The position numbers and the translations under genes are program-made. A stretch of DNA of 64,000 nucleotides from Thalassolituus oleivorans MIL-1. Its GTDB lineage: Bacteria; Pseudomonadota; Gammaproteobacteria; Pseudomonadales; Oceanobacteraceae. Each line of letters starts with the position of its first letter. Within the stretch, counting starts at the first letter, position 1. The stretch lies in the NCBI RefSeq assembly GCF_000355675.1, contig NC_020888.1, positions 2,587,501-2,651,500 on the forward strand. The letters are read 5' to 3'. Positions 17,693 to 24,903 of the stretch are shown piece by piece. Below the pieces are notes generated by a model, which was not told the DNA's origin, searched no databases, and was given only the letters and a program-made list of their open reading frames with translations.

Positions 17693-18213
17693 TGCCCAGT
17701 CCGCGTAAAGCGCCCCGTTTGGGGCGCCGTCGTTGGGGTAAAGCGAGAACCTTCCACTCCCCAGCACAAACTGAGTTGGATCTTCCTGAAGGTCAAGGAT
17801 CATCCAGCCAAATCGAATTAGATCTGCTACTCCCGCCAATCCTTGTCAAAAGGCGCGCTGATGAACCTGTGCCAATACAGGGAGAATTATTACTACCTGA
17901 GTTTCAAGGTGAAACACCTGAACCAACTCCGCAAATTGAATTTGAGGGTATGCAGAAGCCCATCTTCGACATAATCCTTGAAGATGGTCGCCAAGCGCGT
18001 TTTCAGCACGCTCACACACTTTTAGAATCATTGGAATCCCAAGACATCGAAGTTCACTATCAATGCCGTGAGGGCTATTGTGGGAGCTGTCGCACCCAAT
18101 TATTGGATGGTGACGTACATTATCTAGAAGAGCCTATGGCTTGGATCGACGACGATGAGATTCTTCCCTGCTGTTGCATCCCGAAAAGCGCCCTGCGCAT
18201 CAAGCTACAATAA
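17692..18213 (+). CDS. yfaE: YfaE-like [2Fe-2S] ferredoxin with long N-terminal tail
   Basis: The C-terminal 87 residues are a YfaE ferredoxin, which maintains the NrdB diiron-tyrosyl cofactor. Cluster cysteines are C125, C130 and C133 (CREGYCGSC) and one of the CCC at 160-162. YfaE proteins are usually about 85 aa, but this frame is open from an ATG overlapping the nrdB stop and adds about 86 residues. The tail has a basic start (RKAPRLGRRRWGK) and four spaced Q-x-E-L/F motifs: QTELDLP 26-32, QIELDLLLP 40-48, QGELLLPEF 63-71 and QIEF 81-84. An internal ATG at 17950 would give a standard-length YfaE, but its GAGGG is too close to be a good ribosome site. Confidence 0.85.
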   Translation: MPSPRKAPRLGRRRWGKARTFHSPAQTELDLPEGQGSSSQIELDLLLPPILVKRRADEPVPIQGELLLPEFQGETPEPTPQIEFEGMQKPIFDIILEDGRQARFQHAHTLLESLESQDIEVHYQCREGYCGSCRTQLLDGDVHYLEEPMAWIDDDEILPCCCIPKSALRIKLQ

Positions 18214-18297
18214 TCCCTGCGGATTAAGGTTGATTTATTTCGACGCTACGGTAGCCTTAACCACCAAACTTATACATCACCTATACAGAGGCATTTC

Positions 18298-18771
18298 ATG
18301 AGTCTGAATTTACCAGCCGTTGGCCAAGCCGCACCCGCTTTCACCGCGCTAAATCAAAATGGTGAATCAGTTAGTTTAAGTGACTTAAAAGGCAAAAATG
18401 TTGTCTTGTACTTTTACCCAAAAGCCATGACTCCTGGCTGCACAGTACAGGCTTGCGGTATTCGCGATAGCAAAGACACCTTCGCCGCAGCCAATACTAT
18501 TGTGTTGGGTATTAGCCCTGATGCCCCTGCGCGCTTGCAGAAATTTATCGAAAAAGAAAATCTAAACTTTGATTTATTGTCTGATCCAGAACACCAAATT
18601 GCTGATCAATTCGGCGTTTGGGCGATGAAAAAATTTATGGGAAAAGAATTCGAAGGCATTCACCGCATTACCTTTATTATTGATGCCAATGGTGTGCTAA
18701 GACACATCATGGAAAAGGTAAAAACCAAGTCTCATCATGATGATGTTATGGCGATTGTTAATTCGCTGTAA
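18298..18771 (+). CDS. bcp: Thiol peroxidase Bcp (atypical 2-Cys peroxiredoxin)
   Basis: A 157-residue peroxiredoxin of the BCP/PrxQ type that reduces hydroperoxides using thioredoxin. The peroxidatic cysteine is in KAMTPGCTVQACGIRDS near residue 46, and the resolving cysteine follows five residues later, as in E. coli Bcp. AGAGG lies seven bases before the ATG. It lies 84 bases after yfaE in the same orientation and may share its transcript. A 6-bp inverted repeat (TTAAGG/CCTTAA) in the gap is too loose to call a terminator. It is convergent with an AraC-family gene six bases away. Confidence 0.93.
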   Translation: MSLNLPAVGQAAPAFTALNQNGESVSLSDLKGKNVVLYFYPKAMTPGCTVQACGIRDSKDTFAAANTIVLGISPDAPARLQKFIEKENLNFDLLSDPEHQIADQFGVWAMKKFMGKEFEGIHRITFIIDANGVLRHIMEKVKTKSHHDDVMAIVNSL

Positions 18772-18777
18772 CCAATC

Positions 18778-19791
18778 CTAGCGATTTTGTTGCTGGCGAA
18801 ACTCCTGTGGAGATACGCCTCGCCAGCGACGAAATGCACGCGAAAACGTACTACTTTCTGCAAAACCTAATTCAGCGCTAATTTCCGTTAATGACTTTTT
18901 ACTTGTACTTAGCAAAAATACGGCTCGACGCTCTCGCTCTTCGTCTAATAACTGTTGAAAACTGGTATTAACCTCTTGCAGCTTGCGTTGCAAAGTGCGT
19001 CCACTAATATGCAATCGCTGCGCGAAAACATCACGATCTATCGTTAAATCTGACGCTTCCTGCAGCCATTGCCGCATTAACACAACGGTATCTGGAAGTT
19101 GTAAATTCTTCAGTTGCTCATCAATCATTTGACGATGAATTTCTGCCAAAGCAGGATCTCCACCTGGTAATTTCTCTGCCAACCAATCAGTACTGAATAC
19201 TAAAACATTTTCAGGTGAATTAAAGATGGGGACAACACCATATGCTTTTTCATATGCTTGATTACAATCAGGTTTAGCCACCGTTAATTCCACCCGTATC
19301 GGTAAAACCGGCTTACAACTCAACCAAGCGCCAAAACGCAACAATAAAATCAGTACTGTATCTATTTGCTGGCGACTAAAGTCTGGCAATCGTGGTGTAT
19401 AACAAATATGGATTTCATTCGTTGCACCCCGCACCTGAAAACCGGCACCTTCACTGACTAACGGCGAATATCGACTAGCCACTGTCAAAACTTCCATGAG
19501 TGTTTCACAGTGCATTAAATTCATCGATAACAGCGGGAAATGAGCGGGACTAAGATGCTGTCCTAACTGCAGGCCCAAATCGAACGGACATAAGGCTTCT
19601 AGGCCGCGCCATAAACGCAGGGTATTCGTCATTGGCACCCGACAAGCAGGATTATTTAACGTGTCTTCGGTGATATCGACCGTACGCCTCAAAGCTTCAC
19701 GATCTAACCCCATGACAGCAGCCGCTTGTAACAATGCACGAATCCACTGGGTAGATACTGTCATCGTCGCTTCGTCTTTATCTGCAGTCAT
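18778..19791 (-). CDS. AraC-family regulator with arabinose-binding-type N-terminal domain
   Basis: A 337-residue regulator from the ATG at 19791 (GGAAG about 8 bases upstream). The N-terminal 200 residues match the Arabinose_bd (PF12625) family seen in OruR/ArgR-like and Vqs-type regulators (PMTNTLRLWRGLEALCPFDLGLQLGQ; LSMNLMHCETLMEVLTVASRY). The C-terminal double helix-turn-helix is clear (VFAQRLHISGRTLQRKLQE; LTEISAELGFAESSTFSRAFRRWRGVSPQEFR). The ligand and targets are unknown. It is divergent from the DUF962 gene. The shared upstream region has three GGCC blocks at 19819-19837. Confidence 0.82.
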   Translation of the reverse strand: MTADKDEATMTVSTQWIRALLQAAAVMGLDREALRRTVDITEDTLNNPACRVPMTNTLRLWRGLEALCPFDLGLQLGQHLSPAHFPLLSMNLMHCETLMEVLTVASRYSPLVSEGAGFQVRGATNEIHICYTPRLPDFSRQQIDTVLILLLRFGAWLSCKPVLPIRVELTVAKPDCNQAYEKAYGVVPIFNSPENVLVFSTDWLAEKLPGGDPALAEIHRQMIDEQLKNLQLPDTVVLMRQWLQEASDLTIDRDVFAQRLHISGRTLQRKLQEVNTSFQQLLDEERERRAVFLLSTSKKSLTEISAELGFAESSTFSRAFRRWRGVSPQEFRQQQNR

Positions 19792-19896
19792 CAATTCAGC
19801 TTCCTAGGTCAATTCTATGGCCGTTAAGGCCAAGGCCTGGCTAACCTAATAAGGTACACTAGCATTCATAATAGGAAAACGAAAAAGGTTAAAACA

Positions 19897-20373
19897 ATGA
19901 TGGCAAAGAGCGCAGATCAATGGTTCTCGGAGTACGGCTCCAGCCATACAAACCCAATCAATAAACTCATTCATTGGGTATGCGTGCCGCTTATCTATTT
20001 AGTGATCATAGGCTTGCTTTGGTCAATTCCGACCCCCAATATAATGCAGCAAATTCCTTACTTAAACTGGGGAACAGTCGCCGTATTACTTTCCATTATT
20101 TTTTATATACGTTTATCGCTATCGCTATCGGTTGGCTTATCAATATTTGCCATCACGTGTTGCTGGATTATTTCTACCCTCGACCACTTACTAACAATTC
20201 CCATCTGGCAAATATCTTTAATCGGCTTTGTTATTTTATGGATTTTTCAATTTATTGGACATCATGTCGAGGGGAAAAAGCCTTCATTTTTTAAAGACAT
20301 TCAATTTCTATTGATTGGACCTGCATGGCTGATGGGCTTTATCTATCGCAAACTGCATATTCCCTACCATTGA
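19897..20373 (+). CDS. Mpo1-like (DUF962) integral membrane protein
   Basis: A 158-residue protein with four predicted membrane helices. Family hallmarks are the N-terminal SADQWFSEYGSSHTNPINKLIHWVCVPLIYL and the C-terminal FIGHHVEGKKPSFFKDIQFLLIGPAWL, which matches DUF962. The yeast homologue Mpo1 is an Fe(II)-dependent dioxygenase acting on 2-hydroxy fatty acids. The histidines in HTNP, IHW, HHVEGKKP and DHLL could form an analogous metal site, but a bacterial substrate is not established. AAGG lies about nine bases before the ATG. Confidence 0.82.
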   Translation: MMAKSADQWFSEYGSSHTNPINKLIHWVCVPLIYLVIIGLLWSIPTPNIMQQIPYLNWGTVAVLLSIIFYIRLSLSLSVGLSIFAITCCWIISTLDHLLTIPIWQISLIGFVILWIFQFIGHHVEGKKPSFFKDIQFLLIGPAWLMGFIYRKLHIPYH

Positions 20374-20442
20374 TTGCATGGCTCAAATAACACAATAGTA
20401 TGTCGTACTTGCCCATTGGTTATTTAACGCCACTCGGGTATC

Positions 20443-20500
20443 GTCCTTGGTCAACACTACATAGCGCCTGCCAATACAATCAGCGGCACATACCAAGGAC
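20443..20500 (+). promoter_or_regulatory. Inverted repeat covering the ribosome site of the pilin-like gene
   Basis: GTCCTTGGT (20443-20451) and ACCAAGGAC (20492-20500) are perfectly complementary 9-mers 40 bases apart. The 3' arm includes AAGGA, the likely Shine-Dalgarno element 10 bases before the ATG at 20510. If both arms are in the mRNA, the ribosome site is hidden. No promoter is mapped here. Confidence 0.4.
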
Positions 20501-20509
20501 CGGCATACT

Positions 20510-20854
20510 ATGCAACGGCACAACTGCAAAGGCTTTAGCACACTGCAATTTACCTTAGGCTTGTCATTGAGCGCCGTCCTGACAGGCACAGGCCTCACCT
20601 ATCTACCAGATATCCTAGATAATGCCGACTATCAGGTTACCCATTACGCTTTGCAAACCGAGCGCTATCAAAACGAAGTATGGCGTACCTATCAAATGGC
20701 CAAAGGGGAATCTTACGAAGTCACTCATACGACCGAATTCTCGGGCTTTAGTGCTGAAAATGACCTTGTTCAGTCACCGCTAGGCCGTTACTGTTTCGCA
20801 CGTAATGATGCACTTGCTCGTCTTGGGCTGTGCCAAGAACTAACTCTAGAATAG
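20510..20854 (+). CDS. Small type IV pilin-like protein
   Basis: A 114-residue protein with a class III (prepilin) leader: short charged MQRHNCKG, then FSTLQFTLGLSLSAVLTGTGL as a hydrophobic helix. Cleavage by prepilin peptidase would fall between Gly8 and Phe9. Position +5 of the mature chain is Gln instead of the usual Glu. Two cysteines near the C-terminus (RYCFARN and LGLCQEL) could form the disulfide loop typical of pilins. No pilus assembly genes are nearby. It could be a stand-alone minor pseudopilin. The function is unassigned. Confidence 0.55.
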   Translation: MQRHNCKGFSTLQFTLGLSLSAVLTGTGLTYLPDILDNADYQVTHYALQTERYQNEVWRTYQMAKGESYEVTHTTEFSGFSAENDLVQSPLGRYCFARNDALARLGLCQELTLE

Positions 20855-20862
20855 GAATACAC

Positions 20863-21237
20863 ATGACTAACGCTTACTGGTGCGTATTGATAGCAGCAAT
20901 GATGCCGTACATTTTCACCTTCATTGCGAAATTTACTGGCGGACGTTACAACAATTTCTCGCCGCGTGAATTTTTAGAAAAACAAGAAGGCTTTCGCAAG
21001 CGCGCCAACTGGGCACAAATGAACAGCTTCGAAGCCTTTCCTCCCTTTGCTGCAGCCGTCATCATCGCGCACTTAACTGGCGGTGAGCAAGGCTGGATTG
21101 ATACATTAGCAATGGCATTTATCGGACTACGCGTAGTGTACGGCGCATTATATATCGGTAATTTCGCTACGATGCGAACTCTGATATGGACGGCAGCACT
21201 TGGCTGTAATATCGCATTATTTGTCGCTGGCGTGTAA
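20863..21237 (+). CDS. MAPEG-family membrane protein
   Basis: A 124-residue integral membrane protein with four hydrophobic helices. The conserved MAPEG segment is seen in RANWAQMNSFEAFPPFAAAVIIAH, followed by GLRVVYGALYIGNFATMRTLIW. The family includes glutathione-dependent transferases, but bacterial members of this branch are mostly uncharacterised. The ATG at 20863 has AGGA about 8 bases upstream. The frame is open back to a GTG at 20830, which overlaps the preceding gene and has no ribosome site. Confidence 0.8.
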   Translation: MTNAYWCVLIAAMMPYIFTFIAKFTGGRYNNFSPREFLEKQEGFRKRANWAQMNSFEAFPPFAAAVIIAHLTGGEQGWIDTLAMAFIGLRVVYGALYIGNFATMRTLIWTAALGCNIALFVAGV

Positions 21238-21251
21238 ACCTTGTTATTGCG

Positions 21252-21491
21252 TCACACCATAACGGTGTGACCAATCTGTTTATAGCAATACGAAGCATTG
21301 CAATAAATGACGATTTGTCGGCCTTTATCATGGGTGTGAATGATATAAAGATCGGTAAATTCGGGCGTTCGCTCCATAAACGTCGCATTCCGAATTAATT
21401 GCGCTGTATCTCCACTACGCTCAAGCGCCTGTGGTTGCCCAGCTGCTGTCGCTATTACAGCGGCGAAAACCATTAACATTAATAGTTTCAT
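21252..21491 (-). CDS. Small exported hypothetical protein
   Basis: A 79-residue protein starting at the ATG at 21491, with GAGGG seven bases upstream. The first 18 residues (KLLMLMVFAAVIATAAG) form a Sec signal peptide, probably cut after Ala-Ala-Gly or near it. The mature part has two cysteines four residues apart (IYCNASYCYKQ) and resembles small periplasmic proteins with a C-terminal cysteine hairpin. I do not recognise the family. It is convergent with the MAPEG gene and separated from the downstream chemotaxis operon by its own short intergenic region. Confidence 0.6.
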   Translation of the reverse strand: MKLLMLMVFAAVIATAAGQPQALERSGDTAQLIRNATFMERTPEFTDLYIIHTHDKGRQIVIYCNASYCYKQIGHTVMV

Positions 21492-21583
21492 GATGTGCCC
21501 TCTGCTCATCCCGTACTATCAGTATAGGTAGTGATTGAAAAAAGGGGTCGCTGATTTGTTATAAATCGTTACTCTGATCACAT

Positions 21584-21631
21584 AAAAAAACCAACCGGTT
21601 AGCAACGAATAAAACGTGCTAACACAGTTGG
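21584..21631 (-). terminator. Terminator at the end of the flagellar/chemotaxis locus
   Basis: A long imperfect stem (CCAAC 21591-21595 with GTTGG 21627-21631; inner TTAGCA-CG pairing with CGTGCTAA) is followed on the minus strand by seven U residues (21584-21590). It lies about 34 bases beyond the DUF2802 stop and closes the 42-kb minus-strand gene array. Confidence 0.75.
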
Positions 21632-21664
21632 CTTTTAGAGTCTGTGAGTTCTATCTAATTAGGG

Positions 21665-22045
21665 CTACTGCACTTGCCGACGAAGCGACACTAATAGTTC
21701 GGCCTCCCCGCGGGCGACACCACAGTTATCAACCAAATCATTAGCTGTTGCACCCATACCAACCAGACGCGAAGCCTGCTCAAACCTGGCATCTTCTGAG
21801 CCAGGCATCACCGCATGTCGCTCTGCTTGTTGTAACCGCGTTTCTAATTGCTTTACGCGTCTGCCAATACCGATCGTGCTTTTACTCATAGCGCCGCTTG
21901 ATTGCTCAAGTGCGGAAATATGCTGTTCAAATCGCTGTGTATCCAACTGCTGTTGTCGGCGTAGGGACCACATAAAACCTCCCACGACGAACAGCATTGC
22001 CATATTGCCCAACAATAACCAGTGCACTAACGAAAGCGTGACCAT
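21665..22045 (-). CDS. DUF2802 protein of the polar chemotaxis locus
   Basis: A 126-residue protein with one N-terminal membrane helix (LVHWLLLGNMAMLFVVGGFMW), a coiled coil (residues 30-80) and the C-terminal DUF2802 motif (RFEQASRLVGMGATANDLVDNCGVARGEAELLVSLRR). Homologues follow cheW at the end of flagellar/chemotaxis operons in Vibrio and Pseudomonas relatives. The biochemical role is unknown. The C-terminal helix-turn-helix-like segment may simply be a helical bundle. It lies nine bases after cheW, so it is co-transcribed. Confidence 0.75.
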   Translation of the reverse strand: MVTLSLVHWLLLGNMAMLFVVGGFMWSLRRQQQLDTQRFEQHISALEQSSGAMSKSTIGIGRRVKQLETRLQQAERHAVMPGSEDARFEQASRLVGMGATANDLVDNCGVARGEAELLVSLRRQVQ

Positions 22046-22054
22046 AACAGACCC

Positions 22055-22537
22055 CTATAAGCCTTGAAGTTCGGTCCACTCCTCGTCTGACATCATTTTC
22101 TCAAGATCTACAAGAATCAACAGTTCGTCATTTTTATGACAGACGCCCTGAATGAATTTTGAGCTCTCGTCGTTGCCGACATTCGGAGTGGTTTCAATTT
22201 CCGACTGACGTAGATAAACCACCTCAGCCACTGCGTCCACAAGAATGCCTACCACCTGATTCTCCGCCTCGATAATCACGATACGGGTCTGGTCCGTGGT
22301 GTCAGACGTTGGCAAGCCAAATCGTAATCGGGTATCAATCACAGTAACTACGTTACCACGTAGATTGATGATACCGAGTACGTATGGGGGTGCACCGGGT
22401 ACAGGAGCTATCTCGCTGTAACGCAATACTTCTTGCACCTGCATCACATTGATCCCGTAAGATTCGTTCTCAAGGCGAAAGGTAACCCATTGCAGAACCG
22501 GATCTTCCACACTTTTATTTCCGGCAATCGCTGACAT
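22055..22537 (-). CDS. cheW: CheW, chemotaxis array coupling protein
   Basis: A 160-residue single-domain CheW that links receptors to the CheA of the main chemotaxis system. The core is intact: WVTFRLENESYGINVMQVQEVLRY, APPYVLGIINLRGNVVTVIDTRLRFGL and IVIIEAENQVVGILVDAV. It is the third CheW-fold protein in the parC-parP-cheW cluster region and follows parP after 176 bases, which may hold its own promoter. Its arrangement matches Vibrio VC2059 and its Pseudomonas counterpart (PA1464). Confidence 0.92.
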   Translation of the reverse strand: MSAIAGNKSVEDPVLQWVTFRLENESYGINVMQVQEVLRYSEIAPVPGAPPYVLGIINLRGNVVTVIDTRLRFGLPTSDTTDQTRIVIIEAENQVVGILVDAVAEVVYLRQSEIETTPNVGNDESSKFIQGVCHKNDELLILVDLEKMMSDEEWTELQGL

Positions 22538-22713
22538 AAAACATCCTCGCTAAGAAAGGCCGTTGTCCGACTGTGTCAAAAAACATAACGGACCTTCCTT
22601 AACTATAGATCAGAGCACAAACTGTACCAGCCGAATTGCAAATTTTTTATTGTCGCCAAGAAATAGCGAAAGAATAGAGAAAATAAAGCCAAAAAGCCGG
22701 CGAACCGTGTACT

Positions 22714-23571
22714 TCAGCGTCTATTTTCTTCAAGCAAAGAGAGTAATCCAGGAACATCAATCAACGCACACATTTCCGCAATAACCGTTCCTGCCAACCA
22801 TGGACGCTTACTACCCTCTCCACGCCATTTAATTGACTGCTCCACCAAAGTGACGGTATCCGTAATTTCTTGGCAAGCGAGTGCCCAAGGCGCACGATCT
22901 AGCTGAATCAGGTAACTGTAACCTTCATCCACGAGCGATTTTCCGCGTTCAGGCATAATCAGCTGCGCACTATCTACCACAGTTAATTTCTGCTCATCAC
23001 TTTGCCACACCCCCAGCGACCATTTAGCTTGGCCGAAAAGTGGCGTCACTTTATCGTTAACATTAAAAACACCGCCCAATAATGGCAGTGGTATTGCTAA
23101 CTTTAAACCTGCCACTTTAAATATCAGACATTCGATACCTTGGCTTGACGCCCAGTTAAGCTTCGCCATTTCAGTTTTTTGCGGTGCAAGCTCTAGCTCT
23201 TCAACCGGACTAACGGCTATTGCACCTTCATCCCAATCTTGCACTTCAGGGACGTCTGTTACTGGCTCTGAGGTCGATACTGTCAGCGTAGAGGCCAGCA
23301 TTGGCTCAGCCAGAGTTTCAGTCGGCCATGACCGTTCTGGGCTTATGGTTTCAACTAAATCTAGTAATTGAGGAGAATTTGCAACTGTATTCACGCTTGG
23401 TGAGGACTGTGCAGTGGTAGCTTGAATAGGCTTTATTACTTCGCGCTGCGTGACTGGCTGGCAAGCCAAAGGCTCGACCTCAGTCGCAATCACTAATAAC
23501 TGGTCTAAATAATCCTGCAGCACACCATCCACTTGATTCCCTGTGGCAGTACCGGACTTATTAGCACTCAT
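22714..23571 (-). CDS. parP: ParP-like CheW-domain protein anchoring chemotaxis arrays
   Basis: A 285-residue protein. The N-terminus has the short motif GVLQDYLDQLL, residues 40-140 are a Pro/Thr/Glu-rich linker, and a C-terminal CheW-like domain starts near 145 (QGIECLIFKVAGLKLAIPLPLLGGVFN). In Vibrio, ParP tethers CheA to the polar ATPase ParC and sits between parC and cheW, as here. The last 11 bases of an extra 120-residue gene overlap its start. Assignment rests on gene order plus the linker-CheW architecture. Confidence 0.8.
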   Translation of the reverse strand: MSANKSGTATGNQVDGVLQDYLDQLLVIATEVEPLACQPVTQREVIKPIQATTAQSSPSVNTVANSPQLLDLVETISPERSWPTETLAEPMLASTLTVSTSEPVTDVPEVQDWDEGAIAVSPVEELELAPQKTEMAKLNWASSQGIECLIFKVAGLKLAIPLPLLGGVFNVNDKVTPLFGQAKWSLGVWQSDEQKLTVVDSAQLIMPERGKSLVDEGYSYLIQLDRAPWALACQEITDTVTLVEQSIKWRGEGSKRPWLAGTVIAEMCALIDVPGLLSLLEENRR

Positions 23572-23923
23572 TATCTACTGGCTCCGGAAGCTTACAGGCT
23601 GCAAGCAATGCAGAATGTATACGCCCCATAGGTAATTGTCGGGCCAAGTCCAATAATTCAAACATGTTGGTTAACGCCTGCGCTTTACTCGGTCGAGTTC
23701 CCGGCAGCCATAATGGAATTAAGGCATAACCTGCAGCAACGGTTTCTATAACCTGCGTTGCCATTTTCGCCGAAGCATCATCAAAGGGTGCCACAGCTTG
23801 CGCCAATAAATCATCAAGCTGACGACGCTGATTAAGCGCGACTGTCTCAATATCACTAGAGGCTGTACCTAACAGGCTATCGAAATAATCCATTAATGGT
23901 GAAGTAACATCAGGCATGGGCAT
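23561..23923 (-). CDS. Unrecognised 120-residue protein between parC and parP
   Basis: A soluble, mostly helical 120-residue protein overlapping parC by 14 bases and parP by 11, so translation is coupled on both sides. Its start (SPLMDYFDSLLGTA) repeats the pattern at the ParP N-terminus (GVLQDYLDQLLVIA). The rest (ALIPLWLPGTRPSKAQALTNMFELLDLA) is unlike CheW and I do not recognise it. Vibrio and Pseudomonas have no gene here that I know of. A frameshifted piece of ParP is unlikely, because both ORFs have complete starts and ParP has its own DYLDQLL motif. Confidence 0.6.
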   Translation of the reverse strand: MPMPDVTSPLMDYFDSLLGTASSDIETVALNQRRQLDDLLAQAVAPFDDASAKMATQVIETVAAGYALIPLWLPGTRPSKAQALTNMFELLDLARQLPMGRIHSALLAACKLPEPVDNEC

Positions 23924-24692
23924 CCTCCGACATATCCAAAATATTCAGAAGATGACGATATGCCCTAACGCCACGAGTATCGGGATCCATTTGATGAGGA
24001 AATACTCCTTCATGGCTAGCATCTCGCAGTCGCGTATCGACAGGAATAGCCTCATCCCAAAGGGATTCTACATAAGTACGCCGCATTTCTTTTAACGTCG
24101 TCACCGATGCCGATGTACGACGATCAAATAACGTAGGCACAATTAAATAAGGCAATTGCCTATTTTGCGAGCGCATCACCATTTTAAGCGTATGCACCAT
24201 ACGCTCTAAACCCTTCATGGCTAAGTGCTCTGTTTGAGTTGGCACCACCAAACGCTGACATGCCGCCAACGCATTCACTAATAAAACCCCTAAAATCGGC
24301 GGCGTATCAATCAATGCATAATCATAGTCGTCCCACAGTTGAGCTAAGGTACGCGCAACCACCAAACCCATTCCATCTTGCCCACTCACCTGACGTTCGA
24401 GAGTAGCTAAAGAGGTTGTTGCTGGTAATAAAGAAACATTCGCCAGTGAGGTCGGCTTTAAAACAGACTCAATGTAGTGTTTATCTTTATACCGCTGTTC
24501 AAAAAATAAATGGTAAATGCTGCGATCTAAACTATCTGGATCTTGACGAAAATAGCTGGTTAAAGAACCGTGGGGATCAAGGTCAACTAATAATACACGC
24601 TTACCTTGCGCCGCTAGCAGTCCGCCTAACGTCACTACACTGGTCGTTTTACCGACCCCGCCTTTTTGATTTGAAATTGACCAAATTCGCAC
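23910..24692 (-). CDS. parC: ParC, ParA/MinD-like polar chemotaxis ATPase
   Basis: A ParA-type ATPase that localises the chemotaxis array to the flagellated pole. The deviant Walker A KGGVGKTTS is near residue 9, Walker B is in DYALIDTPP, and DLDPHGSLTSYF marks switch I. The GTG at 24692 has AGGA eight bases upstream and gives the family-typical beginning (M/V)RIWSISNQKGG. An ATG three codons earlier and a TTG at 24719 have poorly placed ribosome sites. It overlaps the 120-residue gene. The 211-base gap from cheB may hold a promoter that I cannot define. Confidence 0.85.
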   Translation of the reverse strand: MRIWSISNQKGGVGKTTSVVTLGGLLAAQGKRVLLVDLDPHGSLTSYFRQDPDSLDRSIYHLFFEQRYKDKHYIESVLKPTSLANVSLLPATTSLATLERQVSGQDGMGLVVARTLAQLWDDYDYALIDTPPILGVLLVNALAACQRLVVPTQTEHLAMKGLERMVHTLKMVMRSQNRQLPYLIVPTLFDRRTSASVTTLKEMRRTYVESLWDEAIPVDTRLRDASHEGVFPHQMDPDTRGVRAYRHLLNILDMSEDAHA

Positions 24693-24903
24693 GACGACCA
24701 TCCTGTAGAATTCTGGCAAACCCGGCTTTCCGGCTGCCTGCTGTTATTACAACAACCTAAGCAAAATCCGTGTCAGACTGCATAAATTCGCTAAAAAAAA
24801 GTGATTTCGGTAGTAATTACCATAAAGACGGGACAAAAATCGGCATAATTGAATGACCAACGGTATGACCATTCCGCACACGGCGAATCATTGCCTATCG
24901 ATA

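Noticed and set aside
18223-18264. Terminator between yfaE and bcp
   Set aside because: Only a 6-bp TTAAGG/CCTTAA inverted repeat with a long loop and no T-run.
23561-23923. Frameshifted N-terminus of parP
   Set aside because: ParP has its own complete start with a DYLDQLL motif, and the two frames overlap by only 11 bases with normal start and stop signals, so a single broken gene is unlikely.
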